Source: Ailurus styani
Lineage: Eukaryota > Chordata > Mammalia > Carnivora > Ailuridae
Direction: 5' to 3'
Assembly: GCA_002007465.1 (NCBI GenBank)
Contig: LNAC01000018.1
Coordinates: 6,529,936 to 6,593,935, forward strand
Length of the DNA: 64,000 bases
Made by a program: the position numbers and the translations under genes. The notes below the pieces were generated by a model that saw only the letters and a program-made list of their open reading frames with translations, was not told where the DNA came from and made no database searches. Each line of letters begins with the position of its first letter. Positions within the stretch are counted from its first letter, which is position 1. Of this stretch, positions 33,382 to 43,440 are shown in pieces.

Positions 33382-33585
33382 TTTTTATTTTTTTAATATT
33401 TTATTTATGTATTTGACAGAGGGAGACACAGTGAGAGAGGGAACACAGGCAGGGGGGAGTGGGAGAGGGAGAAGCAGGCTGCCCATCGAGCAGGGAACCC
33501 AATGCAGGGCTTGATCCCAGGACCCTGGGATCATGACCTGAGCCGAAGGTAGACACTTAATGACCGAGCCACCCAGGCGCTCCAG
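33382..33585 (-). mobile_element. Can-SINE, type B
   Basis: Minus-strand SINEC with 'gacacagtgagagagggaac' and head 'gagccacccaggcgct'. Decayed duplication 'aagttaaattta' (33370-33381) and 'aagttacattta' (33587-33598). Confidence 0.94.
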
Positions 33586-33689
33586 TAAGTTACATTTAAA
33601 GAAAAAAAAAAAACCCGTAAGGCTAATGTGATTCCCCACTCAGAGACATGTGCACTGCAAAATAGGAAGGAGAGCTGGCAGGGTCTGTA

Positions 33690-33870
33690 AGGATCAAATG
33701 CACTTGGCTTGGACTCCCAGCTAATCCTGCTACTTCCCAGCTGTGTATCCTAGGACTGGTTACCTACCTTCTCTGAGCCTCCCTCTGAGCCTCATCTAAC
33801 TACAGTGGGGACAAGGATCTTCCATGGGACCATTGTGAAGGTGAATGTGATAATATATCAACACTTTCAG
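33690..33870 (-). repeat. MIR fossil (left arm of an inverted pair)
   Basis: 'cagctgtgtatcctaggact', 'ggttacctaccttctctgag' and 'cctcatctaactacagtggg' are reverse MIR. Confidence 0.75.
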
Positions 33871-33879
33871 CCTTACCAC

Positions 33880-34095
33880 AAGCCAGGATCGCTTCCTAAT
33901 GCTATCAGTCTGTATGTTGATTCATTTCACCCTCAGGACAACCCTGAGGAGTACTACTCTTCTTCTCTTCTTCCCCATCTTACAGATGAGGCAACAGGAC
34001 CAGAAAGTCTAAGAAAATTGCTTAGAGTCTCACAGCCAGGCAGGCCACCTCCTCAGCCTGGCTCTTCCCACTTTCACTCCACTGCCTTGAAATGT
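33880..34095 (+). repeat. MIR fossil (right arm of an inverted pair)
   Basis: 'tttcaccctcaggacaaccc', 'cccatcttacagatgaggca' and 'gcttagagtctcacagccag' are plus-strand MIR, directly following the oppositely oriented copy. Confidence 0.75.
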
Positions 34096-34127
34096 TACAT
34101 CCTCTCCTTCTCAATAGGGAACTCCTA

Positions 34128-34327
34128 GGGCACCTGGGTGGCTCAGTGGGTTAAAGCCGCTGCCTTTGGCTCAGGTCATGATCCCAGCGTCCTGGGATCG
34201 AGGCCCACATCGGGCTCTCTGCTCAGCAGGGAGCCTGCTTCCTCCTCTCTCCTCTCTCTGCCTGCCTCTCTGCCTACTTGTAATCTCTCTCTCTGTGTCA
34301 AATGAATAAATAAAATCTTTAAAAAAA
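34128..34327 (+). mobile_element. Can-SINE, type A, exact 15-bp duplication
   Basis: Plus-strand SINEC with 'gggttaaagccgctgccttt'. AATAGGGAACTCCTA flanks it exactly at 34113-34127 and 34328-34342. Confidence 0.97.
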
Positions 34328-34451
34328 AATAGGGAACTCCTAAAAATGTAAACCTTTTCAAGCCGCCCCCGCCAATATCATTATAATGATAGGCTGTGGA
34401 TATGGTGACAGGCTAGTGAAGGCAGTGCTGATTAAGGACTCCTTAAAGCAG

Positions 34452-34691
34452 GCGCCTGGGTGGCTCAGTCGTTATGCGTCTGCCTTTGGCTCAGGTCATG
34501 ATCCCAGGGTCCTGGGATTGGGCCCTGCATCCGGCTCTGCATCAGGCCCCACATCAGGCCCCACATCATGCCTCACATAGGGCTCCCTGCTCGACGGGAA
34601 GCCTCCTTCTCCCTCTCCCACTTCCTCTGTTTGTGCTCCCTCTCTCGCTGTGTCTCTCTCTGTCAAATAAATAAAATCTTTAAAAAAAAAA
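34452..34691 (+). mobile_element. Can-SINE, type B, with 12-bp minisatellite
   Basis: Plus-strand SINEC flanked by AAGGACTCCTTAAAGCAG (34434-34451 and 34692-34709, exact). The body is enlarged by five 12-bp units of the type TGCATCAGGCCC / CACATCAGGCCC at 34526-34585, where most copies here have one or two. The extra units explain its 240-bp length. Confidence 0.96.
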
Positions 34692-34709
34692 AAGGACTCC
34701 TTAAAGCAG

Positions 34710-34922
34710 GTAAAAAAAAAAGGCACACACAAATGCAATCAGTCCTAATGAAGTTAAGAATTCACAATCAGAGGATATAGTTAAATTGTAGCATATGTGT
34801 AATTTTCCCTTTTATACTTTATGGAGGAGGACACCAGAAGTTCTTCAGAATTGAAGGCATTTAAAAACATTAATAGGGTGGAGTGAACTTTTAGGTGGGG
34901 TTGCTTCCCCCACACCCTTCAA
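34710..34922. other. Unique AT-rich sequence
   Basis: No feature recognised. Confidence 0.4.
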
Positions 34923-35123
34923 ATGGGTCCCAAGCTGAGTCATCTGCTTGCATTGCTGATCGTGCTTGTGGTATACATAGTAGGTGTTTTTATGATTGAC
35001 ATCCTGATATTAACTTGTCTGGGGTCATTTACCTCTTTTTCTTATAATTCAATCAAAGAATCCAGTGGATTGAACACCCAGGCAATCGGGTTCTTAATTT
35101 CATGGAGTTTTTATTGCACTTAG
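34923..35123 (+). CDS. Candidate 66-residue membrane microprotein (speculative)
   Basis: I do not recognise this frame. It starts with MGPKLSHLLALLIVLVVYIV, and residues 7-32 form an uninterrupted hydrophobic stretch long enough for a transmembrane segment or signal anchor. A second, weaker hydrophobic stretch ends the protein. The stop at 35121-35123 is followed 25 bp later by AATAAA (35149-35154). There is no repeat over it. The start context is weak at -3 (C) but has G at +4. No splice structure, homologue or codon signature supports it, so a chance frame is more likely than a gene. Confidence 0.12.
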   Translation: MGPKLSHLLALLIVLVVYIVGVFMIDILILTCLGSFTSFSYNSIKESSGLNTQAIGFLISWSFYCT

Positions 35124-35159
35124 GAGAAAAATTCATCTGCACTTCCTTAATAAAGATTT

Positions 35160-35564
35160 TCGATGTCAGAAATGAACTTGAATTTGTATGAGATGTAGGC
35201 TGTTACATTGCCTTGGCTGAGTTGAAAAGACTTCTTCACCGTGTTCCAGAATGTGTTTCCTTTCCCATTCCCCCTGCCCATGTCCACCATCTCCTGCTAC
35301 CTCAGGACTCTCTGAGTTTCCTGTGGTCACGCCCCCCACCCCGAAATCAGGCTACCCCCTCCTCTGAGTCTCTGCCACAGGACCTTAGGGTCTTATGCTC
35401 AACCTGCGCTAAGACAGGGAGCTCCCACTGCTGGAAGCCAATGACCTCTTTATGTCCCCCGCTGAGTGCCCAGCCTAGCAGCAGGCCAAAGGGAGGAACC
35501 ACAAAGACCTCATCTCTGCCTCCCACGGCCCGTTCTCACTGCAAACTTCAGTCATCTCTTCCTG
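35160..35564. other. Unique sequence, no gene seen
   Basis: Pyrimidine-rich. A 165-codon plus frame (35213-35710) is Ser/Pro/Leu-rich and runs into the L2 fossil, so I do not call it. Confidence 0.4.
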
Positions 35565-36185
35565 CCTGTGCTCTATCGGAAGCTTTCAACAGCTCCCCAC
35601 TGCTCCAGAAGCAAGCCAGACCCTTCCCTGGCATCAAGGCTCCCTTACACTTGGTGCTGACCCACTTGTCAGCCTTGCTTCTCTCCACACTCCTGCACCG
35701 GCAGGCCTGATTGCTGATACGATCCTGAGGGCTCTCACCCTGGCTTCTTGCTCAAGCCGTCTCCTCTGCCCCTTTCACCCCAGCCTGTGGGAGGTCCACT
35801 AAGGCACAACAGAAAGCCCCTCTTCTAGAAGCCTTCTTCCCAGTACCCATCTTACTCGTATTTTTTTTCTCTTTCCCTCTTTTCTTCCCTTCTCTTCCCC
35901 TCCCCTCTTCGCTTTTCCCCTCTATCTCCTCCCCCACCCCATACACAGACACAGTGTGAATTGATCTTCCCCCCTTAATCCAGTTCCCACGGACACTGTA
36001 CCTTAGAGATAGCACTTATTTCAGTCTGCTTTGGAAGAGAATTCTTCATGTTCACACCACTTCACAGTTAGAAATTGCATGCCTGGAAGGCAGGAGCTAC
36101 CCATCCCTCATCCCTCATTCATCTGCACATCTATCACGGCCCCAGGGTTTTGCATATAGTAGGATTTCAATAAATGTTTGGCCTG
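35565..36185 (+). repeat. L2 LINE 3' region
   Basis: 'cttcctgcctgtgctctatc', 'caacagctccccactgctcc' and the end 'gcatatagtaggatttcaat' plus 'aaatgttt' trace an L2 3' end. A pyrimidine tract (35863-35935) sits within it. Confidence 0.6.
35863..35935. repeat. Polypyrimidine (CT-rich) tract
   Basis: Over 70 bp almost entirely C and T ('ttttttctctttccctcttt...cccctctatctcctccccc'), a possible H-DNA-type sequence. Confidence 0.8.
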
Positions 36186-36194
36186 CGAGTACAG

Positions 36195-36410
36195 CAACTT
36201 GATGGATAGCTTTGGCAACAGACAGAACTGAGTTTGAATGCCCCTCTACCTCTTCACAACCATGTGACCTTGGACCTACTCTCTTTGAACTTTGTAGGAC
36301 CAGAGTTATAAAACAGGGGTTATAATAGTGATGACCCCACCGGTGAGGAATGATTAATGTATGTAGAATATGTAATTCTTGCCATTAACAAAGTAGGTTC
36401 CTAATAAATG
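36195..36410 (-). repeat. MIR fossil
   Basis: 'cacaaccatgtgaccttgga', 'agttataaaacaggggttat' and 'tcctaataaatgtgag' are reverse MIR. Confidence 0.75.
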
Positions 36411-37369
36411 TGAGTCACCGACTTCATCCCCTACACACCTTTGAAGCCCTACTTTTGCCGTGGCCCCCCTGGAGTGGATATCTGGAGAGAAGGCTACTAG
36501 AATATTTGCACTGGAAGATGAAGATCACTTCCTTGCAGCCCAGGTTTGGTTACAGAGGGGATGGCAAGGATTCGGATGGAAGGATTCGGAGGAAAGGGGG
36601 ATGGCCCCAAACTGGCAGCCCCAGGCCCCATAGGAGATGGGCTACACCCTTGCCAACTAAAGGAGTCAGACACTGCCCAGAAAATCAGCCCCTCCTGTCT
36701 CATTTATGATACATGAGCCCCTATAAGAGACCCTTCCCAAAGCCATCTCCACACCTTCGTGTGAGCCTGGGTAACTGGAGAATAGGAGTGACAGCTTCAA
36801 GCGTGGAGAAAGAACATTTTCAAAGGAATTTGGCCAGTGTGTCTCTGGCACTGGGGTGTGGGGAACTGAGGCCCAGGAGGGGAAGACTCTGAGGAACCAG
36901 GGAGCCCCTCCTATCATGGCGACACTCACACTTACCCAACAGCCTTCTGCCCTGACCTTGGTTTCCAGGAGCAGCATCCTGGAAAGGGTGATGGGGGACT
37001 GGGTATAGTGTAGGGTGGAAAGGGTGGGGTGGGAAGAGAGCAGTAGCCTCTGTTTGGCAGCTGGGGTTCTCAGTACACATGAAGTGGGTGTTCTGAAACA
37101 TGTCGGTCTTCTGAGAGTTTGGGCAGGGCCATCAGCTCTTCTCAGTGCTGAGCACCCTCAAACAAGCTGATCTATTTCCTTCTATGCACCATCTCCATCA
37201 GCCTGTCTGAAATCTAGGTCCCTGTAATGGGGCAGTGTGGCGGGACGGGGCGGAGGGGGGTTGGTGGTAGTAGTGACACTAGTTTGCAAAATACTCATTG
37301 TGGGACTATTTGAATACCATGTGGTAGCCTTTCCTCTGGAGTTAGGATCTTGGACTGGGATTTTTGGGA
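36411..37369. other. Unique GC-moderate sequence, no gene seen
   Basis: Overlapping frames of 60-103 codons on both strands without recognisable domains. A G-rich patch lies at 37235-37262. Confidence 0.4.
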
Positions 37370-37530
37370 CTTGGATGACTTTTGGAGATCATCTAGTCCG
37401 ACCCACCCTTTTACAGATAAGTGAAGAAGCCGATACCTTAAGAGTCCAAGCTTGCTGACCATGTGTACCCAGAGCGAACAAAGGGAGAACCCAGGGCTCC
37501 TTACCTCTAGTCCACGGTCTTTATCCTGTT
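37370..37530 (+). repeat. MIR-like fossil
   Basis: 'gagatcatctagtccgaccc', 'cccttttacagataagtgaa' and 'cagggctccttacctctagt' resemble a plus-strand MIR-class element. Confidence 0.65.
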
Positions 37531-37828
37531 TCTCTATAATAGCCCCATAAAGACTTTCTGGTGTGGTATGAAAATCTGGATTTGACTAGAAAGTGTAAAC
37601 CTTGTTCTAATCTCAAATTGGAACCCCTATTTACTTCTTGCTTGACTTGTAGCTTCTCATTCCTATAGGGTGATGTGCTGATGGTATCTAGATTCATACT
37701 CAGATGGAATCTTGGGGTGAAGTTGGGGAAGGTCCAAGGCATGAGAGTGTTGGCTTACTCAGCCTGCTCTTTTGAGTGCTGAGTAGGCAGGCAGGCATTC
37801 TCTCTCTTAAGCAAAGAGAGGGAGCCTA

Positions 37829-38026
37829 GGGGCGCCTGGGTGGCTCAGTCATTAAGCATCTGCCTTCAGCTCAGGTCATGATCCCAGGGTCCTGGGATCG
37901 AAGCCCTCATCAGGCTCCCTGCTCCACGGGAAGGCTGCTTCTTCCTCTCCCACTCCCCCTGCCTGTGTTTCCCCTCTCGCTGTGTCTCTCTCTGTCAAAT
38001 AAATAAATAAAATCTTAAAAAAAAAA
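37829..38026 (+). mobile_element. Can-SINE, type B
   Basis: GGGGCGCCTGGGTGGCTCAG to 'aaataaataaataaaatctt' followed by two A-runs separated by 'gtacaacttctgt'. No clear flanking duplication. Confidence 0.95.
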
Positions 38027-38029
38027 GTA

Positions 38030-38282
38030 CAACTTCTGTAAAAAAAAAAAAGATCTCCAGCCTCTTAAAGTCCAAAGGAAGCTGGTGAGTAATGAGACAC
38101 CCCTGGGAGGAAGTACCTGGCACTTCTCCCAGGGAAAGGAACAGAGTGAATGAAAAACTGACAGCAACTCATGTGGGTTCAAAAAAACAAAAAACCACAA
38201 ATAAATGAAATTGGCATGGGTATGACAGATGGAAAGGCTAAAAGGAGGACGTCAAAAAGATTGATGAAACTCTCAAGGGGAA
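38030..38282. other. Unique sequence
   Basis: No feature recognised apart from an A-run at 38041-38051. Confidence 0.4.
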
Positions 38283-38375
38283 ATTCATTCACTCTTTCAA
38301 GAGATCTTTAACTGAACACTTAATTAAACCAGGGGCAGTTCTAGACACTGGGGAAATCAGACCAAGAAGAGATCC
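38283..38375 (+). repeat. Possible L2-like fragment
   Basis: 'attcattcactctttcaaga' and 'cagttctagacactggggaa' follow the common mammalian 'attcattcaacaaa...gcactggggata' pattern. Confidence 0.5.
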
Positions 38376-38820
38376 ATGTAAATGGCTCAGAAGAGGAAAA
38401 CCCCAAAGTCATGGACAGGTTCTCAGTTAAGTGGAAGGTGAGGATAGAGGACAGTGGGAGGAATGAGATCTTTAAAAACTGGTTTCGATTTGAAGAGGAT
38501 AACATCTGCACAGATAACAGTTTGTTTTTTTTTAAACCTGGAATAAAGGAGGCAGAAGGAGATGCAATTTGAGAGTCACTTTGAACCACAAGGACTAAAG
38601 GAAAGTGTGTGCACTGCATGCTGGAATGTCGTTCACTTAGCAAGTACTGACTGGAGCACCTCTGTCTCGGGCCATACCAGGCTCTTTGCTGTTCCTTGTC
38701 ACCAGATACATTCCCCTAGTCTGCCTCTAATCCATCACTGTCCTTTCCCCACCCGCATGAATAGAACCATTTAGCAGATACATAAACAAGCTGAAAATAC
38801 TCTGACAGGAGAAGAAACAA
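38376..38820. other. Unique sequence, no gene seen
   Basis: A 100-codon minus frame (38341-38643) has no recognised content. Confidence 0.4.
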
Positions 38821-38824
38821 TATC

Positions 38825-38930
38825 CTAGCAAGGACCCTGTCTAATTCATTTTCATATCCCAGTAGGCATTTGGGGAGTAGGTATTTGGGGGAATGCTTGA
38901 TGAATGAATGAATGTCATTGCCAGGCACTG
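38825..38930 (+). repeat. L2 LINE terminal fragment
   Basis: 'aggaccctgtctaattcatt', 'tcatatcccagtaggcattt' and '...gcttgatgaatgaatgaatg' fit the end of L2. Confidence 0.55.
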
Positions 38931-39638
38931 AGGAGGCCAAGTTTTTAAAATCAGAAATGTTACCATGATTGTAACTTTGTAAAAAGGACATTTAAAAATG
39001 TTTTTAAGACCCACTGAAAAAAAATAACAGGTATGGAATGTTGTAAATGTGAGAGATTTTCTTTCTTTTCTCTATTTTCTGTATTTTGTATACTGTAGAA
39101 ATACTTTTAATAGGGAAAAAAAGCATATTTTAATCCCATCCCTGTCCTGCTTCCTCTCCCCTCTAAAAAAGAATTGTGAGAATTTTAACTTCCTACCTAA
39201 TTTGTAAAAAAAAAAATTGCTCTATAGAAATTATGAAGACTGAGAAAACATGACCTCAATTCCATAATGCAACCAAAATAAAATTTATCACCACATTACT
39301 CCGGTGTGTTTGATGATCACTGGGTAGCTGGCCATAAACAGCACTTCTCATAAAATGCTTTGATTAGTATTACTTGATACAGCCAGAAGGGTCCTTTTGT
39401 CAGAGCACAGGGGGAGGGAAGGTAGGCACTGGGCCAAGGGGGAGGTGACACTGTCTGCCTCACTAGAGTCCCCACTTTTCTGGCAGAGAATGTCAGGACC
39501 CGGGAGCTCCCAGGACCTCTGACTGACAGAAATGCAGGCCCCCAGGTGTTGGCGGCAGAGGCTCCATAAAGTAGTTTTCCCCTCTCCTTTCCTTCCCAGC
39601 CCAGGGTCTGCTTTCTAAATATAAGAAAGCCCATAAGA
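38931..39638. other. Unique sequence, no gene seen
   Basis: AT-rich to 39.3 kb (possibly a decayed L1 tail near 39.05-39.12 kb), then GC-moderate. A 105-codon minus frame (39317-39634) has no recognised domain. Confidence 0.4.
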
Positions 39639-39811
39639 GAGAGCCTGGGTGGCTCCGTTGTTTGAGCGACTACCCTCGGATCAGGTCATGATTCTGGAGT
39701 CCCAGGGTGAGTCCGGCATCCGGCAGGGAGTCTGCTTCTCCCTTTGACCCTCCCTCCACCCCCCCCCCATGCTCTCTTTCTCTCTCATATAAATAAAATC
39801 TTAAAAAGAGC
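39639..39811 (+). mobile_element. Can-SINE, type C
   Basis: Plus-strand SINEC with a diverged head ('gagcctgggtggctccgttg') and a C-run in the body. Flanks AAGAAAGCCCATAAGA (39623-39638) and AAGAAAACCCATAAGA (39812-39827) differ at one base. Confidence 0.94.
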
Positions 39812-39969
39812 AAGAAAACCCATAAGATACTGCTTAAAATATCAGCAGTAAAGATTTATTCCAGCAGGCAACCGTTGCTTTTTAGAGAGCTAAAGGAGGG
39901 ACATATTCATTCACAGGACAGATAAGTTACTGAGAACCGAGGATGCACCTACATAAAGAAGATCCTAAA

Positions 39970-40180
39970 GGTACATGATATCATTTCTTCCTTTCATCAA
40001 CATTACCTAAATGTTATTGTACCCATTATACAGATAATGAAAAAAGGCTCAGAAAGGTTAAGTGACTGGCCACAACTGGGTGGAGGGGGACTCCAGGGGG
40101 ACTCGAGGGGATTAGCAGGAGGGATCCGAACTCAGTCCTACGGGACCTGAAAAGCCACCCTCCCCACACTTGGCACTGCA
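39970..40180 (+). repeat. MIR fossil with an internal G-rich tandem repeat
   Basis: 'cccattatacagataatgaa', 'ggctcagaaaggttaagtga' and 'gatccgaactcagtcctacg' give plus-strand MIR. A GGGGGACTCCA/GGGGGACTCGA repeat has been added inside it at 40085-40110. Confidence 0.7.
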
Positions 40181-40204
40181 GCACAGCTTTCCAGACTTGG
40201 TATT

Positions 40205-40290
40205 TAAAGTCTCTGTGACCATCAGCAACCGCTCTGGGTCTCAGTCTCCTTGTTTATAAAAATAAAGGGCTTGAGAATTATGTTTTCCAA
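40205..40290 (-). repeat. MIR fossil, partial
   Basis: 'gctctgggtctcagtctcct' and 'tgtttataaaaataaagggc' are reverse MIR, facing the copy at 39970. Confidence 0.5.
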
Positions 40291-40339
40291 GTGTCCTCCC
40301 CGCACTGGATTCTTTGTTACAGTGTTTCCTCTTTGTGCC

Positions 40340-40510
40340 TTTGTAGAGAAGCTCTGCTGGAGGAATTCTGCCCGCGGGCGCGCGCAGAGCCACACGGGGC
40401 ACTCGGGCTTCTCCTATGATCGCCCCCTAGAGGACGTGGGTGGTGCGGAGGGAGCCAGGGCTCCCGCTGAGAGTACCCGCAACTAACAGACCAACCAACG
40501 TAATCACACG
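40340..40510. promoter_or_regulatory. Small CpG cluster with a CTCF-like site
   Basis: A CpG-dense patch ('gcccgcgggcgcgcgcagag') leads into the CTCF-like motif at 40420-40433. Non-repetitive. Probably an insulator or enhancer element rather than a promoter. Confidence 0.45.
40420..40433 (-). promoter_or_regulatory. CTCF-like motif
   Basis: Minus-strand CCTCTAGGGGGCGA matches the core CCASYAGRKGGCRS closely (plus-strand TCGCCCCCTAGAGG). Motif-based only. Confidence 0.5.
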
Positions 40511-40810
40511 GTCCGAGTCAACTTTAATTATTGCTTTAACTTTTTTTTTTTTTAATGGATTTAGAAAACATTCTCACATGCCTTCCCACGCTCACCAGGG
40601 CAGTGCTGCTGGAATAGTTAATGATGGGGAGCATTTGTAGCCTGAAGATCTACTGGTTCTGAGTCATGTTTTAAAATTGGATTTTATTTTACTTCCCTCC
40701 CCTCAGTTTCTTTTAGGCTTTGTGAGGCCACTCATTGATCCAGTGCTGATTTTGCAGGGCTGCTGAGCTCTGACTAGTGAACCAAATATTTGTCTCTACT
40801 TATTTTTATT
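40511..40810. other. Unique sequence beside the CTCF-like site
   Basis: Contains 'ctttaattattgctttaac' (AT-hook/homeodomain-like) and T-runs. No gene. Confidence 0.4.
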
Positions 40811-41031
40811 TTTATTATTTTATTTTATTTTTTTTTAAAGATTTTATTTATTTATTTGACACAGAGAGAGGGATTACAAGTAGGCAGAGAGGCAGGCAGG
40901 GAGAGAAGAGAGAGGAGGAAGCAGGCTCCCCGCCGAGCAGAGAGCCCGATGTGGGCCTCGATCCCAGGACTCTGGGATCATGACCTGGGCCGAAGGCAGA
41001 GGCTTTAACCCACTGAGCCACCCAGGTGCCC
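40811..41031 (-). mobile_element. Can-SINE, type A, exact duplication
   Basis: Minus-strand SINEC with 'gattacaagtaggcagagag'. CTCTACTTATTTTTATT flanks it exactly (40794-40810, 41032-41048). Confidence 0.97.
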
Positions 41032-41104
41032 CTCTACTTATTTTTATTACAATGGTCCATATTCAGTCGGGTACTGTATGCACATGGGATAACATTCAAA
41101 AGTC

Positions 41105-41700
41105 ACTTAGAGAGTTTTTGGTAATTACCATATGACCCAGCAATTCCACTCCTCAGTATATATTCCCCTAAACTGAAAACAGGTGTTCAAACAAAAACTT
41201 TTATGCAAATGTTTAAAGCAGCACTGTTTACAATAGCCAAGACGTGTAAACAACCCAAATGTCATCGAGGGACGAAAGATAAACAAAATGTGGTTCATCC
41301 ATACAATGGAATATTATTCAGCCATAAAAGGAAATGAAGTACTGATACATGCTACTACTTGGATGACCTTAAAAACGTTATGCTAACTGAAAGAAGCCAG
41401 ATTCAAAGGGCCACATATTATACCATTCCAATTATATGAACTATCCGGAAGAGGCAAATCCATAGAGATTTCTTATCTGCAAGTTAATGGTTGCCAGGAT
41501 CTGGGGGAAGGTGGAATGGCAAGTGACTGCTAATGAGTATGGGATCTCTTTTTGGGCGATGAAATGTTCTGGAACTAGATAGTGTTGATAGTTGCACAGC
41601 ACCATGAATGTATTAAATGCCACTGAATTGTACTTTAAAATAGGGGAAAACAGTAAATTTTATGTGTATTTTGCTGCAATACAAATACATAAGGTTTATT
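41105..41700 (+). mobile_element. Old L1 3' portion
   Basis: 'accatatgacccagcaattc', 'ccatacaatggaatattatt', 'cagccataaaaggaaatgaa' and 'gcacagcaccatgaatgtat' are the familiar ORF2-end/3'UTR text of L1M elements. Confidence 0.85.
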
Positions 41701-41799
41701 TAGGTTCCCTTCCTGAAGACAAAAACAACTATTAGCACTCTTCTCTATCTTTCCAAACACTATTATTGTACATACATGTACATATGTGTATATATATTT

Positions 41800-41982
41800 A
41801 AGTATTTATTTTTAGGGGGGGTGACCGAGGGGGGGGCGAGCAGAGGGAGAGGGAGAGAATCTCAAGCAGACGCCATACTGAGCACAGAGCCCAAGGTGGG
41901 CCTCCATCTCACAATCCTGAGATCATGACCTGAGCCAAAACCAAGAGTCAGATGCTTAACGACTGAGCCAACCAGGCACTTT
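41800..41982 (-). mobile_element. Can-SINE, type C, with G-rich expansion
   Basis: Minus-strand SINEC. Two G8 runs separated by 'tgaccga' (41815-41838) replace the usual purine region, a potential G-quadruplex. The head ends 'gagccaaccaggca'. Confidence 0.88.
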
Positions 41983-41995
41983 TCTTTTCTTTGCT

Positions 41996-42311
41996 TTTTT
42001 AAATAGGCTCCAGGATGCAGCACAATGTGGGGCTTGAACTCACAACCCTAAGATCAACCCGGAGCTGAGGGATGCCTGGGTGGCTCAGTGGCTTAAGCTT
42101 CTGCCTTTGGCTCAGGTCATGATCCTGGGGCCTGAGATCAAACTCCACATCCTGCTCCCTGCTCAGCAGGGAGCCTGCTTCTCCCTCTCCCTCTCTCCCT
42201 CCCCCAACTCCTGCACTCTATCTTTCAAATAATACTAAAAAAAAAAAAAAAAAAAAAATCCTGAGCTGAGATGGAGTCAGACGCTTATCCCACTGAGCCA
42301 CCCAAGCGCCC
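41996..42311 (-). mobile_element. Short Can-SINE, type S, split by another SINE
   Basis: First part 41996-42069 ('ggcttgaactcacaacccta'), second part 42263-42311 ('actgagccacccaagcgccc'). Between them is a plus-strand SINE flanked by GAGCTGAG copies (42062-42069, 42263-42270). Confidence 0.88.
42070..42262 (+). mobile_element. Can-SINE inserted in another SINE
   Basis: Plus-strand SINEC, 'gatgcctgggtggctcagtg' to a 24-bp poly-A. Inserted in opposite orientation into the type S element, with the 8-bp GAGCTGAG duplication. Confidence 0.93.
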
Positions 42312-42399
42312 CATCTGCATATATATTTATATAATGTTTATATCACAATATGTGCTTATATTTTATATATATAGTATAAATATATATTCTTTTTCTCTC

Positions 42400-43440
42400 T
42401 TTTTGGATAGCAGATGGTCACACCATTCTGCAACATGTTTTTCTGCTTAAATTATTTTGGATGGCTCTAAGTCAGTACTTATTTTTTTTAATGGCTTTTG
42501 ATCTTTCCAAAATGATAAATGAAATATATTATCTCATTGATAATTTTTATTTATTTTCTTATGAGTGAGATTGAGTGCCTTTTAAAATATTTAAGACCCA
42601 TTTGTACGTTCTTATGTTTTCTTTCTTTCTTACTTATACTTTGCCTGATGAGGGGTTGTTGGTCTTTCTTTTTGGGTTCAGGCACTCTTTATAAATTAAC
42701 ACTATTAGCTCTCTGTGTATGATATGAATTCCAAGTGTATTACTCAATTGTCTTTTAACCCTCCAGCATCTGTGTAACCAGATGCATTAATTTTCCCTGT
42801 TTGAATTAGCATGGTTTCTGTTTTCCTGACTGGATCTTGAGTGATACATTTGGGTGATTTTTTCCTTATTTTGTAAGAACTCTTTGTATAAGGAAACTAG
42901 CCAATTATTTACCATATATATTATAATGATTTTATTAGTTTGCTTTTGCTTACACATTTATTCTTGTTCAGAAATTTAAAATTTTTATATACTCAAATTT
43001 CTCAATGTTTGCCTTTATAGTTTCTGTATTTCATGGCATGCCTTAATTCCAAGGTTACAAACATTCACTTATGTTTTCGTCTTATACTTTTATGGCTTCC
43101 TGGTTTACAATGAGTTTTTTATTCATCTGGAATTTATTTTGGAGTAAGGAGTGAAGTAGTAATATAACTTCAATAGTTTTCCCAAATGGAAAATGGAGTT
43201 TAGTCAATTGTCTGGATAACACACTTGAATGGCCCTTCCTTTCTCCTTTAAAATGCCAGTTTTATTAAGTGTTACATTCATATATATACTTGGATCTATT
43301 TCTGGACTATTTTTCCTACTGGCTCATCGGTCTGTTTCTCAGTCAGTAACACTTTATTTGTTAACCAGAAATCAGCATTTGATTTTATGGAATCATCCAT
43401 ACAAATGCTTCTGCATTTGAAGTAACTCTTGGAAGTCAAA
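42400..43440 (-). mobile_element. Old L1 interior, reverse strand
   Basis: 'gttttttattcatctggaat', 'ttattttggagtaaggagtg' and 'tggatctatttctggactat' are reverse text of L1M elements. The open frames here (60-90 codons, Phe/Leu-rich) are antisense L1 shadows. Confidence 0.65.

Noticed and set aside
35213..35710. 165-codon plus frame
   Set aside because: Ser/Pro-rich, and its 3' half is L2 LINE sequence.
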